DNA from: Flaccisagitta enflata
Taxonomy: Eukaryota > Chaetognatha > Sagittoidea > Aphragmophora
Direction of reading: 5' to 3'
Length of the DNA: 64,000 bases
Assembly: GCA_965153355.1 (NCBI GenBank)
Contig: OZ231126.1
Location: forward strand, 6,014,001 to 6,078,000
Within the stretch, counting starts at the first letter, position 1. Each line of letters begins with the position of its first letter. The notes beneath the pieces are model-generated. The model made no database searches and was not told the DNA's origin. It worked only from the letters and a program-made list of their open reading frames with translations. The position numbers and the translations under genes were made by a program. Positions 36,110 through 46,179 of the stretch are shown here, in pieces.

Positions 36110-36537
36110 GGGGTCACAATATCGTTGCGGATGGGTGGGCAGGGGCATTCAACCCCCATCCACACCCAAACCCACTCCAAATATTTATTCAAACATACAC
36201 AAAAAGTATCAAATACGCTTGTTTTCCCACATTTCAATTCAATGAACCCGGACGGAGGGACGGACGGACGGACAAAGCCTCTCATAGAGTTGCATGTCCG
36301 CAACTAAACAGAAGTGAGCAACAAAAAAAAAAAAAAAAAAAAAGAAAAGGAAAAAGAAAAAAAAGAGACGAGGACAAAGAAAGAAAAAAAGGCCGGATAC
36401 ACGGCCAATACCAGTCGCGGATGGGTAGGCAGGGGCGGAAATGCGTGTTTTCCCACTTTTCGACTCGATCACCATGGCCCAACTGACCAACCGACGGACG
36501 GACAAAGCCTCTTATAGAGTCGCTAGTCCGCGACTAA
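36110..36537 (-). mobile_element. Two hairpin-headed repeats in tandem (minus orientation)
   Basis: The first copy (about 36110-36306) runs from CGGGGTCACAATATCGTTGC to GTTGCATGTCCGCAACT. The second (about 36390-36537) runs from GGCCGGATACACGGCCAATA to GAGTCGCTAGTCCGCGACT. An A-rich tract lies between them. The two carry different hairpin loops and different inner segments, so they are two subfamilies. Confidence 0.7.
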
Positions 36538-36892
36538 AAAAGACTTATCATGTGTTAAGCTATAGCAATTGTCTTTTCTTGTGAATATGCATGTTTTCTT
36601 GTGCAATGATTTATTTGATCATGAATTGTAGATTGATTCAATATTCTGGGCAATGGTTCCTTGGGAAGCTTGAGCATCAACTCTGAAGTTATTTGTCAAT
36701 GAGCCTTTCACCAATTGCTGCATGCTGGTGTAATAGATGACTATGGCAAAAAAATTTTGCAGAGATTTTCAAACAACCAAAAATGGTAGTGAATATCAAA
36801 CAATTTGGATAAAAATTGAGGTATTACTAAGCCAAAAAATCATCAAGATGCCGTAAAAAATCAAGGATCTACTCTAAACCGCTTGGCAACAT

Positions 36893-37511
36893 TTTCAGTC
36901 GCGGACAGGCAACTCTGCACCTTGCCGTGTCGGTCGGTCGGTCAGTCTGTCCATCCATCACATTTTTAGTCCGTCCGTCCGTCCATTGGTCGGTCCGTGG
37001 TGATCGAGTTGGAAAGTCTGAAAACACGCATTTCCGCCCCTGCCCACCCGTCCACGACTGGTATCGGCCGTTTATCCGGCCTTGTTGAATTCCGAGCGGT
37101 TTTTGCAATACTGCTCCTGCCTAACCTTCCGCTACTGGATTGCCGTGTATCCGGCCTTGTTAGTTGCGTGCTACGTGACTCTCAGCCATTTTTAAGTTGG
37201 TCCATCGGTCGGTCTGTTGGCGGTCCGTTACAAAACTTATTTTAAGGCTTTTTAAAGCGTTTTTAGTTGCGTGCTACGCGACTCTATAAGCCACTTAGTG
37301 GTGATCCATCGGTTGGTTGGTTGGTCAGTCCGTAACAAAAATGTTATTGAATGTTTCTAAGGCATTTATACGCCTCTATAAGCCACTTTTTAGGTGCGAC
37401 AAAGCACCTCTATAACTGGCTGTGTCCGTTGGTTGGTCTGTGGTCTGTCGGGTAACGCATTTGTTCGACGTTCCACACGTCGCACCTTATTGGCCTACTT
37501 GGCCTTGTTGG
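36893..37511 (+). mobile_element. Cluster of hairpin-headed repeats (plus orientation)
   Basis: Starts of copies or fragments are at about 36897 (AGTCGCGGACAGGCAACT), 37163 (AGTTGCGTGCTACGTGACT), 37264 (AGTTGCGTGCTACGCGACT) and 37392 (AGGTGCGACAAAGCACCT). Each is followed by CTCTATAAGCCACTT or CTCTGCACCTTGCC, then GTC/GGT-rich GTCGGTCGGT runs. The 37392 copy ends CCACACGTCGCACCTTATTG and GGCCTTGTTGG. Confidence 0.65.
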
Positions 37512-38522
37512 TTGGTCAGTTGGTCTGTCCGTCACGATGTTATTTAAAAGGTGTTTCACCCAATTCAAAAACATTTTGAGTGTTTTTGAATGTCCTTCAA
37601 ACACCTCTTTAAGCCACTTTTTGGTCTGTTTGTTTGTCCATCCTGTCAGTCAATCCATCCGTCGGTCCTTCCCTCTGTCTGTCCTTCCATCTGCTGTCTG
37701 TCCATTTGTGCACACGTCCGTTGGTCTGTCAGTCAGTTTGAACATCCGTCTATCTGTTCAACCATTTGTCAGTCTGTCCATTGGTTTGTCACGAAATTGT
37801 AGCAGCTAAAGAATCATGCAGAAATTCCAAAAACTTAAGCCATAAGAACATTTTTCCTTTAATTTATCAATTTCTTAACTTCGTTTTTTATAAACTAAAT
37901 GGAGGAATTTGTTAATTTTTATACCTACCCATCTACACAGTATACATAAGCTTCATTTTAGTTTCATGAAAATCGGACAATGTTAAGTATGGTTTTACAT
38001 AACTTTTGTTTTCTGCAAAATTATTTTTTTTGCCTTGGTTTGATAGTTATAATAATATTTGGGTACCATCTGCTCATATATGGTTAATCTGATCATTACA
38101 GAACCAATCAGTGCCATTTCGACAATCTGCTTCTGCAACGATACCTTGAAGATGCTTGTGTATGTTTTTTTGAGGATTCAAAGGAAAAAAGAATAAAATC
38201 ATATTGCATATCAGAAACTTTGAATTTCAAGGAGCTTGGCTGCACAAAAAGCAATAGCCAGTACAGAGAAGTTTGTCTGGATGTGCTGCAATAGGGGGGG
38301 GGGAGCTGGGCTTTTGGGAGAGAGAGGCCTCGCCCCACCAAGTGCCCAGGGCCTTGCAAATGGTTGATCCGGCCCAGCACCAAAGCCTGGTCCAAGAAAA
38401 ATATAACAGACCCAAAAATACAAAATAATTGCAAAAGCGCATAAACGCAAAAGCATTAGATGTTCAGCGGTACCCTTGCAGTGCCTGAGTAAGTTGTACC
38501 TGAAGGAGTCAATGATATGATC

Positions 38523-38860
38523 TATGCAGCACACATATGGGGAATTTTCTCCTTCTCGATCCTTCTCCTCCTCCATCACTCCCCCTCAAATCCCAGTCTC
38601 AAGGCCCAAATTCCAGTCTCGAGGCCCAAAAATCAGTCTTGAGACCCCAATCCTAGCCTCAAGGACCAAATTCAAGCCTCAAGGCCCAAATCCCACCCTG
38701 GAGTTCCAGCTTCCAACCTTAAGCCCTAAATCTGGGTCCCTTGGCTGAGAGTTGGACCTCTAGACTGGGATTTGGACCTTGAGGGGGGGAGGGGTAGAAA
38801 GGAGGAAAAATTTCCCATATGTGTGAAAGCAGGTCATAGACCCCTTTGGAGTCGCTGCCC
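38523..38860. mobile_element. GGGCAGCGG-family element, diverged left end
   Basis: The left end is ATGCAGCACACATATGGGG. The right end is CCCATATGTGTGAAAGCAGG then TTTGGAGTCGCTGCCC. The core has about ten 21-base units such as CAGTCTCGAGGCCCAAATTC. A GGTACCC-containing leader lies just to its left (38468), as it does next to several other copies. Confidence 0.65.
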
Positions 38861-38953
38861 AAAACAAGTCATTCTAGGATTGTATATGGTCACTGGTCAG
38901 CAGAACCCGATGCTCTGCTTGCAGTGATTAGCTGAAGAAGTGGAGTGAGAACA

Positions 38954-39367
38954 GGGCAGCGGCCCTAAAAGGGCGAAGTCTTGTAGGACACAGGGGTGAA
39001 TTTCCTTACATCCATCCATCCTGAGAGGTCAGATTTTAGGCCTAAGAGGGTAATTTTGAGGAGTCATGGGGCCTATTTCAGGCCAGAGGGATAAATTCAA
39101 GCTTGGGAGGGATGATTTATGATTCTAGAGGGCTGGTCTTGAGCCAAAGAGGGCTGATTTTGGATCTGAGAGAGCCAATTAAGGATCTGATAAGGGTGAT
39201 TTTAGGTCTGAGAGGGTTGATATGTGCCTCTTAGGCCTGAATGAAGCAGATTTGGAATTAAAAGGCCTAGGGGGGACGTAAGAATGAATGTATGTACAGA
39301 CAAACAAAATGAAAATGAAATTCCCCCCTGTGTCCAACAGGACATCGGTCCCTTGGGACCGCTGCCC
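38954..39367. mobile_element. GGGCAGCGG element, minisatellite core variant 3
   Basis: The left end is GGGCAGCGGCCCTAAAAGGG with CTTGTAGGACACAGGGG. The right end is CCCCTGTGTCCAACAGGACA then CCTTGGGACCGCTGCCC. The core has degenerate units of GAGAGGGCTGATTTTGGATC type. It is about 95 bases from the previous element in the same orientation. Confidence 0.8.
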
Positions 39368-40361
39368 AAAAACGATGAGACATGACTCTTCCATCAATGT
39401 TGACACGCAGACGCCCCATTTTCGAGCATAGAGATGAATTTTGAAGTGCCCGGACACTACATCACCGCCAAAAAACACAGGTGGCTACGTGTCAAAAACA
39501 ATCTCATATAATTCCCAGGCCACCATTGTAAAGAACAATCAAACTACGAGCATTATATTCAGAATTGCAAATAAACATCTGTTTACCAATTATTGAGACA
39601 AAATCAATCTGTCAAATCTAAACAAAGATATTCTACGACATGTGGATTTTTCCACCGCTTTGGGCTTGAAAAAAATCTTTATTTTGCCCATGAATTTTAC
39701 CTGGATTGCTTGAGGCAAAATCGAAGGAGATAAAAGATGGTAAAAAAATTCCCTATGCAGATCGTTGCAAAATTACAAAAAAAATACCAATAAAATCTTT
39801 GTTACGAAAGAAAATACCTGTAAAATCTATATTACCAAAAAAATACCTATAAAATCTACATTACCAAAATAATACCTATAAAATCGATATAAGAATAGAC
39901 AATTAGATGCGGATTTCGCTTTTGAAAAGTTTTTTCAACTTTTATGATATGCCCATGGATTTCAATCGATTCCATAAAGTGATGGTTTTCAAAATTCAAA
40001 CTAAATCTGTAGAAAAATTGACAACTGCGTGTTGCTTACTAGTGGTTTAGAGGTAATAAAGTCGAAAACAAGCAACCAAATTGGGGCAATATATAGAAAT
40101 TGATGTGGAACATACCAGGAAATACTCATCTAATATCCAATATTTTATTGATGCTCACAAGCAGTAATGAAGCATCTACAATTGTAGCACTACTGTCTCA
40201 ATGATTGGTAAACAGATGTTGCGAGGTGGCCGGGGTGAAACAAGATTACTACCACTGTGCGCCGTGAGTTAAGCACGACAAACCGACCGACAGAGGTCAT
40301 GAGTTCTTATAGATGTACTTTGGCCGTTTGGCGCACGTCAAAAGAATGAACAAGGCAAAGT

Positions 40362-40457
40362 AGGCCAATAAGGTGCGACGTGTGGATCGTCATACGAATG
40401 CGTGACAGACAGACGGACGGACACAGCCAGTTATCGTGGTGCTTTGTCGCACCTAAT
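40362..40457 (-). mobile_element. Hairpin-headed repeat, GTGCGAC subfamily
   Basis: This is the inverse of the 37392-37511 copy: TAGGCCAATAAGGTGCGACG at one end and GGTGCTTTGTCGCACCTAA at the other. The two share a hairpin distinct from the main family, with both sides changed. Confidence 0.65.
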
Positions 40458-40784
40458 AAGTTTGTCTTGGATATCACATGGGCGGTCCTTTTTTCCTGTT
40501 TCTGACTTTCTGCCTATATGTGTCTATCTTTGTCAGTCCATCTGTCTATCTTCAAATCGGTCCTGACGGGACAGGCTTTACATCCGAGGCAGTCATCCAC
40601 ATTTTATACCCTTCCAATGAAGTATGATGGGAAGAGAGAATCTTTTTTTAGTCGCGTGCACGCGACTCTACAACCCGCTCCGTCGGTCTGTCCGTCCGTC
40701 GGTCGGTCGGTAACACTTAGCTTTTTTGCGTCGTTTTTGGTCATTTTGGGTTATCTGGAGTTATTTCGAGTCATTTTAAGTCAT

Positions 40785-41047
40785 CTGAAGACTTACTCTC
40801 AGTCTGGTCTAAGTCTGGTCTAAGTCTGGTCTAAGTCTGGTCTAAGTCTGGTCTAAGTCTGGTCTAAGTCTGGTCTAAGTCTGGTCTAAGTCTGGTCTAA
40901 GTCTGGTCTAAGTCTGGTCTAAGTCTGGTTTTAGTCTGGTTTTAGTCTGGTTTTAGTCTGGTTTTAGTCTGGTTTTAGTCTGGTTTTAGTCTGGTTTAAG
41001 TCTGGTTTAAGTCTGGTTTAAGTCTGGTTTAAGTCTGGTTTAAGCCA
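40785..41047 (+). repeat. 11-base satellite with three ordered sub-variants
   Basis: About 23 copies of an 11-base unit. The first 11 or so are GGTCTAAGTCT, the next six or seven GGTTTTAGTCT, and the last five or six GGTTTAAGTCT. Variants lie in contiguous blocks. It begins a little downstream of a hairpin-headed repeat start (AGTCGCGTGCACGCGACT, 40651). Confidence 0.9.
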
Positions 41048-41642
41048 ATAAAGTGATACAAGAAGGAGTCAGGTCAATTCAGTTATCTTTGTCTGGCACG
41101 CGACTTGTTTACTCTGCCTTCATTCTCTAGGATGACCTCAATTTTATGCGCAGCAAAGAAAGCTACCTAACGAGCAGCTGAGCATGGCATTGCTTCCAAA
41201 ACTAATTCACTCATGACAACCTTCATTTAGGTTTTTCGATCAAAACAATTAAAGAAAACAATGAGAGATGGAAGAAGATGAAATTCAATATAAGTGTAGG
41301 CGAACCAGCTGGATACAATGAAACAAACACATCACACAGGAGACCACAGCGCGACCACAAGGGACCACCAAACGCGACCACAGAACTCCAAATCTAACCA
41401 ACAATTAAGCATTTTTAAAGACGAGTTATTGTTTAGACATTTAGAACATACTTTCATATTTACAGCCCTAACAGTGAAAGTTTAAAATAAAATGGTGCAT
41501 TATATAATATGCAGTGTTTGAATAAAGGCAGAAGATATTCATGAAACAAATAAATAAAGCATCCAAATTCCAAGATTCAACGCGTCATCTCGCATCAAAT
41601 TTGCGGCACAAATGATGACAAAGGGTAAGAGACCAATAAGAT

Positions 41643-41939
41643 TAACCATAAAGGCACCGTACAAATTCCAATGACCAGCAGAAATACATGTACAGAGGAG
41701 TCTTTTTTTTCAATGCATCTCCTTTTATGTGCATCTCAGGATGTTTAGTTGACTGCCTGTTTTTGTCATTCAATCTGTCTCTCTGCTTCTCTTTCTTGGT
41801 CTTCCTTGGTCTTTGAAGTTGTGTGTGTGTGTGTGTGTTTGTCCTCTGTCTCACTCTCTCTCTCTTATCTGGACCTTGCATGTGTATGTGTTTGAGGGTA
41901 ATGTGTCTTTCTTTGTCTTTCTCTTTGTCTTTCCCTTTC

Positions 41940-41980
<41 letters not shown>

Positions 41981-42380
41981 ATGCAGAGTAAAATGCAAAG
42001 CTAGCGTCATAAAAGTTTGGGTAATTTCTGTAACATCTTGACTCTTTCTCTTGTTGTTAATAGGTCGAAAAATAGGATCAATGAAAAATCTTGATATTTG
42101 CAAAATGCAAAATATAAAAAGATTAAAAATTCATAGCGCCAAAATTAATGATCGAGACTTTGGTTCGCCATTTGAAAGAGGAAAATGTTTCTTACATGAA
42201 TATCAAAAATGTGTCATCCCAGTCAGGAAATGGCTCAACTTTCTCAAATTCCTCAAATCGAAAATGGAAAACCCGATTTCTCCCCTACGTTTCAAAAAGT
42301 CGAATTCGTAATTCGACTTTTTTCCAATAACCATAAAGGCACCGTACAAATTCCAATGACCAGCAGAAATACATGTACTC
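41643..42380. repeat. 52-base direct repeats flanking about 640 bases
   Basis: TAACCATAAAGGCACCGTAC followed by AAATTCCAATGACCAGCAGA and AATACATGTAC is at about 41644-41694 and again, identical, at about 42330-42379. Between them lie short TG and TC runs and AT-rich sequence ending in a hairpin (AAAAGTCGAATTC / GAATTCGACTTTT). It could be a recent local duplication or ends of an element. Confidence 0.7.
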
Positions 42381-42999
42381 CATGAAAGTGGAACCGTTAT
42401 CTCAGGAAAGGGGCTGGTCGATGGCATTTGACCGTTCATCGACCGACGATTAAGTATGAGAGGTATGCTTACGTGATGCTGAGACTCAATTTTGAGTGAC
42501 GTCAATTCAATGTAGGAAAATATGACGAAAAATTTTTTTTTCTGCAAACCCCCGGGTCATGGTATCAATCAATGCAGAATATCAAGAGCTTTCGATTGAT
42601 ACCCTATATAGCATGTTTTTACCATTTTTATAACAAATGTGGCCCTATGATGTATTGACTGCCCTAAATTCGAGCCTGTCACTTTTTTTTATTTCGCTTT
42701 CCTACTGACTGTGAACCTCTTAGCGACGCAAATTTGTCAATTGACATAAAGCATACCATACTGACATTACTGATAGTTATGTCGCCTATCAATGTCTACC
42801 TAAACGAATGTAGTTGAGCGTTTTCTCACCACAATAATGATAGGTGGATGATCAGAATTACTCTTTAAGTTAAGCGGAAATGGCGTTTTAAAAAACCATA
42901 AAAAACGGGAACCGTAACTGGCAGGGGCGGCGGTAAGATTGATGCCTGCCTGCCAGGTCTGCGTCTGTCCGTGCAGTGTGCACATACGTGCGTGAGAGA

Positions 43000-43000
43000 G

Positions 43001-43060
<60 letters not shown>

Positions 43061-43104
43061 CACACACACACACACATACATACACACATTATTACACAAT
43101 ACAG

Positions 43105-43140
<36 letters not shown>
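43000..43140. repeat. (AT)n-(AC)n compound microsatellite
   Basis: About 55 bases of AT, then AC-rich sequence and a pure AC run, flanked by GCGAACGC-type short repeats (43145-43310) that recur near 44790-44900 next to another CA run. Confidence 0.9.
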
Positions 43141-43142
<2 letters not shown>

Positions 43143-43468
43143 AAGGGATGCGATCCAGGATGCGAATGCGAACGCATAGGATGAAAGATTTTAAGTAATG
43201 GCATTATGATGAGAAAATTTTTTGCTAAACGCGAATATGATGCGAACGTATTTGATGAAATATGGGAGTGGATGCGAACGCGCATCCTTACTAAAGCGTT
43301 CGCATCCATGCGCCTTTGCGTTTGCCTTGTCCTAAACCTTTAAACTCAAAACATGCTGACATTGAAAAAAATAACATTCCTACATATTTTGTTCTCCTAA
43401 CTCGGAAAATTTTCTCTTTTACTGTTGTCCATCCATCCCTTTGTTTGTTGCTTTATAAGATGGAGCGG

Positions 43469-43516
<48 letters not shown>
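43469..43516. repeat. (GT)n microsatellite
   Basis: A 46-base pure GT run between AT-rich sequence and the hairpin-headed repeat that starts at about 43590. Confidence 0.95.
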
Positions 43517-43520
<4 letters not shown>

Positions 43521-43673
43521 GTGCGAGCATATGCTTGGGGAGGGAAGGTCGTTCCACGATAATATTGCGACCCCGGCCCTGTTAATTTGTTTTAGATGGG
43601 ACACACAACTCTAAAAGAGGCTTTGTCCGTCCATTTGTTGGTCTGTCAGCATGAATCGAAAAGTGGGAAAATG

Positions 43674-44240
43674 AGACACGCCACGGGGGAGGCTTTCATA
43701 GGTCAAGAAAAATTCTCGGTCATAATGGAGAGTGGTTTTGGCCTTAGGAAGGTTTACCAAAACGAAAATTTTTTTACTTCAAAATTTTTTATAATGCCGT
43801 AAAATGCCGTAAAAAGCCGTACAATTGGCATTTTTGACAGTTTTTGGGTCCAAAATCCACTATGTCAAAAATGGGCAAACAATGATTATCTGGCACTAAA
43901 ACATATTCATGCATAAATACATGCCAACTCGTCATCAAAAATGCCATTTTTACGGCTACGGAATTTTACGGCACAAAATGATACTAAATGATGTCAGGTT
44001 GGCATGTATTTCTGCATGAATGTGTCTTAGTGCCAGATAATCATTGTTTGCCTATTTTTTTACAAAAGTGCCAATTTTACGGCTTTTTACGGCATTTTAG
44101 GGCATTTCAAAAAAATTTTGAAATAAAAAAAATTTTGTTTTGATATAAAGTGATAAAGTAAACCTTCCTGAGGCCCAAACCACTCTCCATTTTGACCGAG
44201 AATTTTTCTTGACCTATGAAAGCCTCTCCCGTGGCGTGGA
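43674..44240. mobile_element. Foldback element with about 270-base arms
   Basis: CACGCCACGGGGGAGGCTTT at the left end pairs with GCCTCTCCCGTGGCG at the right. Inner blocks (GTCAAGAAAAATTCTCGGTC, CAAACAATGATTATCTGGCA, CATGCCAAC) occur inverted across a centre at about 43960. GCCGTAAAATGCCGT short repeats are in both arms. It sits between two direct copies of the hairpin-headed repeat (43590 and 44257). Confidence 0.8.
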
Positions 44241-44256
44241 GATTTTTAGAAGCTTT

Positions 44257-44782
44257 TTAGTTGCGGACATGCAACTCTATAAGAGGCTTTGTCCGTTCGT
44301 CCATCTGTCTGTCCGTTGGTCCATTGGTCTGTCAGTCCGTCGGTCAATCAGTAAGAGTCAAAAAGTGGGAAAATGAGCGTTTTGTTTACTTTTGGTGTAT
44401 TTGTGGGGTATTGGGGTGTGGATGGGGGTTGGACGCCCCTGCCAACCCGTCTGCAACGATATTGTGACCCCGCGTCACTTGATGTGTATAAGTCTGTGTT
44501 GAGAGGGAGTTGGGGCATTGGGTGTGAATGGGGGTTGCCCACCTGTTCACAACAATATTGTGACCCCGCGTCTCTTGTTTTAAAAGAAACAAGGCCGGAT
44601 ACATGGCCTTCAGTTGCGGATGGGTGGGCAGGGGCAGAAATGCGCGTTTTCCCACTCTTCAACTCGATCACCACGAACCGACCAACCGACCAACCGACCA
44701 ACCGACCAACCGACCAACCTACCAACCAACCAACGGATTGACGGACAAAGCCTCTTATAGAGTTGCGTGTACGCAACTAAGA
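44257..44782. mobile_element. Opposed pair of hairpin-headed repeats
   Basis: The plus copy starts AGTTGCGGACATGCAACT at about 44259. It contains the GGTGTGGATGGGGGTTGGA / CCAACCCGTCTGCAACGATA type middle twice. The minus copy from about 44588 runs GCCGGATACATGGCC to GAGTTGCGTGTACGCAACT at 44760-44778. A (CCAA CCGA)n run lies in the minus copy. Confidence 0.7.
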
Positions 44783-44920
44783 AATGAAGGAAGCGTTGAA
44801 AACGCGTAACGCGAATGTGTTAGCAACCAAAAACGTTGGATGCGATGCGTAACACGATGCGCGAGCTGCTGGAAAACGTGAACGCGAACGCTTTTGAAAA
44901 TCCCGCGCATCCTTAGCCCT

Positions 44921-44922
<2 letters not shown>

Positions 44923-45012
<90 letters not shown>
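44923..45012. repeat. (CA)n microsatellite
   Basis: A 90-base pure CA run. Confidence 0.97.
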
Positions 45013-45015
<3 letters not shown>

Positions 45016-45637
45016 CAAAACCCGAAGCAGCAGTAAACGCGTTGCTAATCGTTTGCATCAATTTTACGCATTTCTTTTACTCGCGTGTTTGATTCTATCA
45101 TATTCATGGAACCCTCGCATGTTTTAAGTCACCGCGTTTTTTCGCGTCAAGAGAAAAATTTTCTGAAACCAGATTTGGAATCCTCAGACATTTTACAACA
45201 AGGCTATGTAGACTCCTTCGATTTACCAAGCCATTTGGAGACTCACAAAATGATTTTCTGGGTACTCCTCCTTTTTCTGAGTTTTTCATTGAATTTAACC
45301 AAAAAAAAATCGTGATACTGGTCATTCTGGTCAATGTTGAAGTTGATTTTAAGCGTATATTTGTAAAAAATACAATTTTCATACAACGACTAGGCTTAAT
45401 ATCGCGGTTTGCAAATTCTGACACTTTTTTTTTGCAATGAAATCATCGTGGTACCTCGCTTGATATTTCCCTATTCAATGACTTCTGTTTTGACTTTATG
45501 CAAAAGATATATGCAACCATTATGGTGAAGGTCCGCGCCGCTCTCATACCGCCATAAATATTTCTCCAGTTGATTTGTTGTTCTCGAAAAAGTCAATCTG
45601 TCTTAAGCCCATGCTGAACCCAACCTAACTCCAGATC

Positions 45638-46023
45638 AATTGTTTTAGGGATCAATGCTTAAAATCAATTTTGCAACAACTTTCCCACAGTATGTTTTGT
45701 AAGAATGTCGCTCGTTTGGCCGTTGCTAGGGGTGGTCACACATAGTTACGCTCCCTTGAAACAGCCAATCGAGCGATATTCTTACAGAACATACTGTGGG
45801 AAAGTTGTTGCAAATTTGATTTTAAGCAATGTTCCCTGAAAAAATTTCTAAAAATACTGATATTTTTGCGAGTATACATGGAAATGTGTTTCCATGACAA
45901 CCAGCTATCATGGGTAATAAAGCATCCTTTTATTAGTCTGTATTCCAAATATCACTCCCCTGACTTCATTTGTCTTTCCATAATACTTGCCCCCGTTATC
46001 TCAAGTCTAGACGGAATCTACTG
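45638..46023. mobile_element. MITE copy related to the TA-flanked element at 54913
   Basis: It contains a hairpin: ACTTTCCCACAGTATGTT and TAAGAATGTCGCTCG pair with CGAGCGATATTCTTA and AACATACTGTGGGAAAGT. The right end reads CCCGTTATCTCAAGTCTAGA then CGGAATCTACTGTA, matching the right end at 55286-55315. The left terminus is missing or diverged. Confidence 0.65.
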
Positions 46024-46179
46024 TAAATGATAAGTAAGAAAGAATGAATAACCTTTCTAATTGACAAGACCGATCCAAAGAGTTAGCATTCTGACTTCTG
46101 TAACCTTGGTATCCGAAAAGTTTTTTCTTTTGTTTTTATGTTCCTTTTTTGTATTTTGCAAGGCGAAATTGAAATACGA

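Larger units (their letters stand above)
34731..46179. other. Gene-free repeat region of about 11 kb
   Basis: No supported gene on either strand. It holds three complete GGGCAGCGG elements, many hairpin-headed repeats, a foldback at 43674-44240, an 11-base satellite at 40785-41047, a 52-base direct repeat at 41643/42329, several dinucleotide runs and a MITE-like hairpin at 45638-46023. The remainder is AT-rich unique sequence with nothing I can name. Confidence 0.7.

Noticed and set aside
39375-39478. Possible decayed zinc-finger half (FKIHLYARKW) beside a GGGCAGCGG element, like the exons of copies A and B
   Set aside because: The similarity is only a few residues, with no cysteine pair or splice site; too weak to call.
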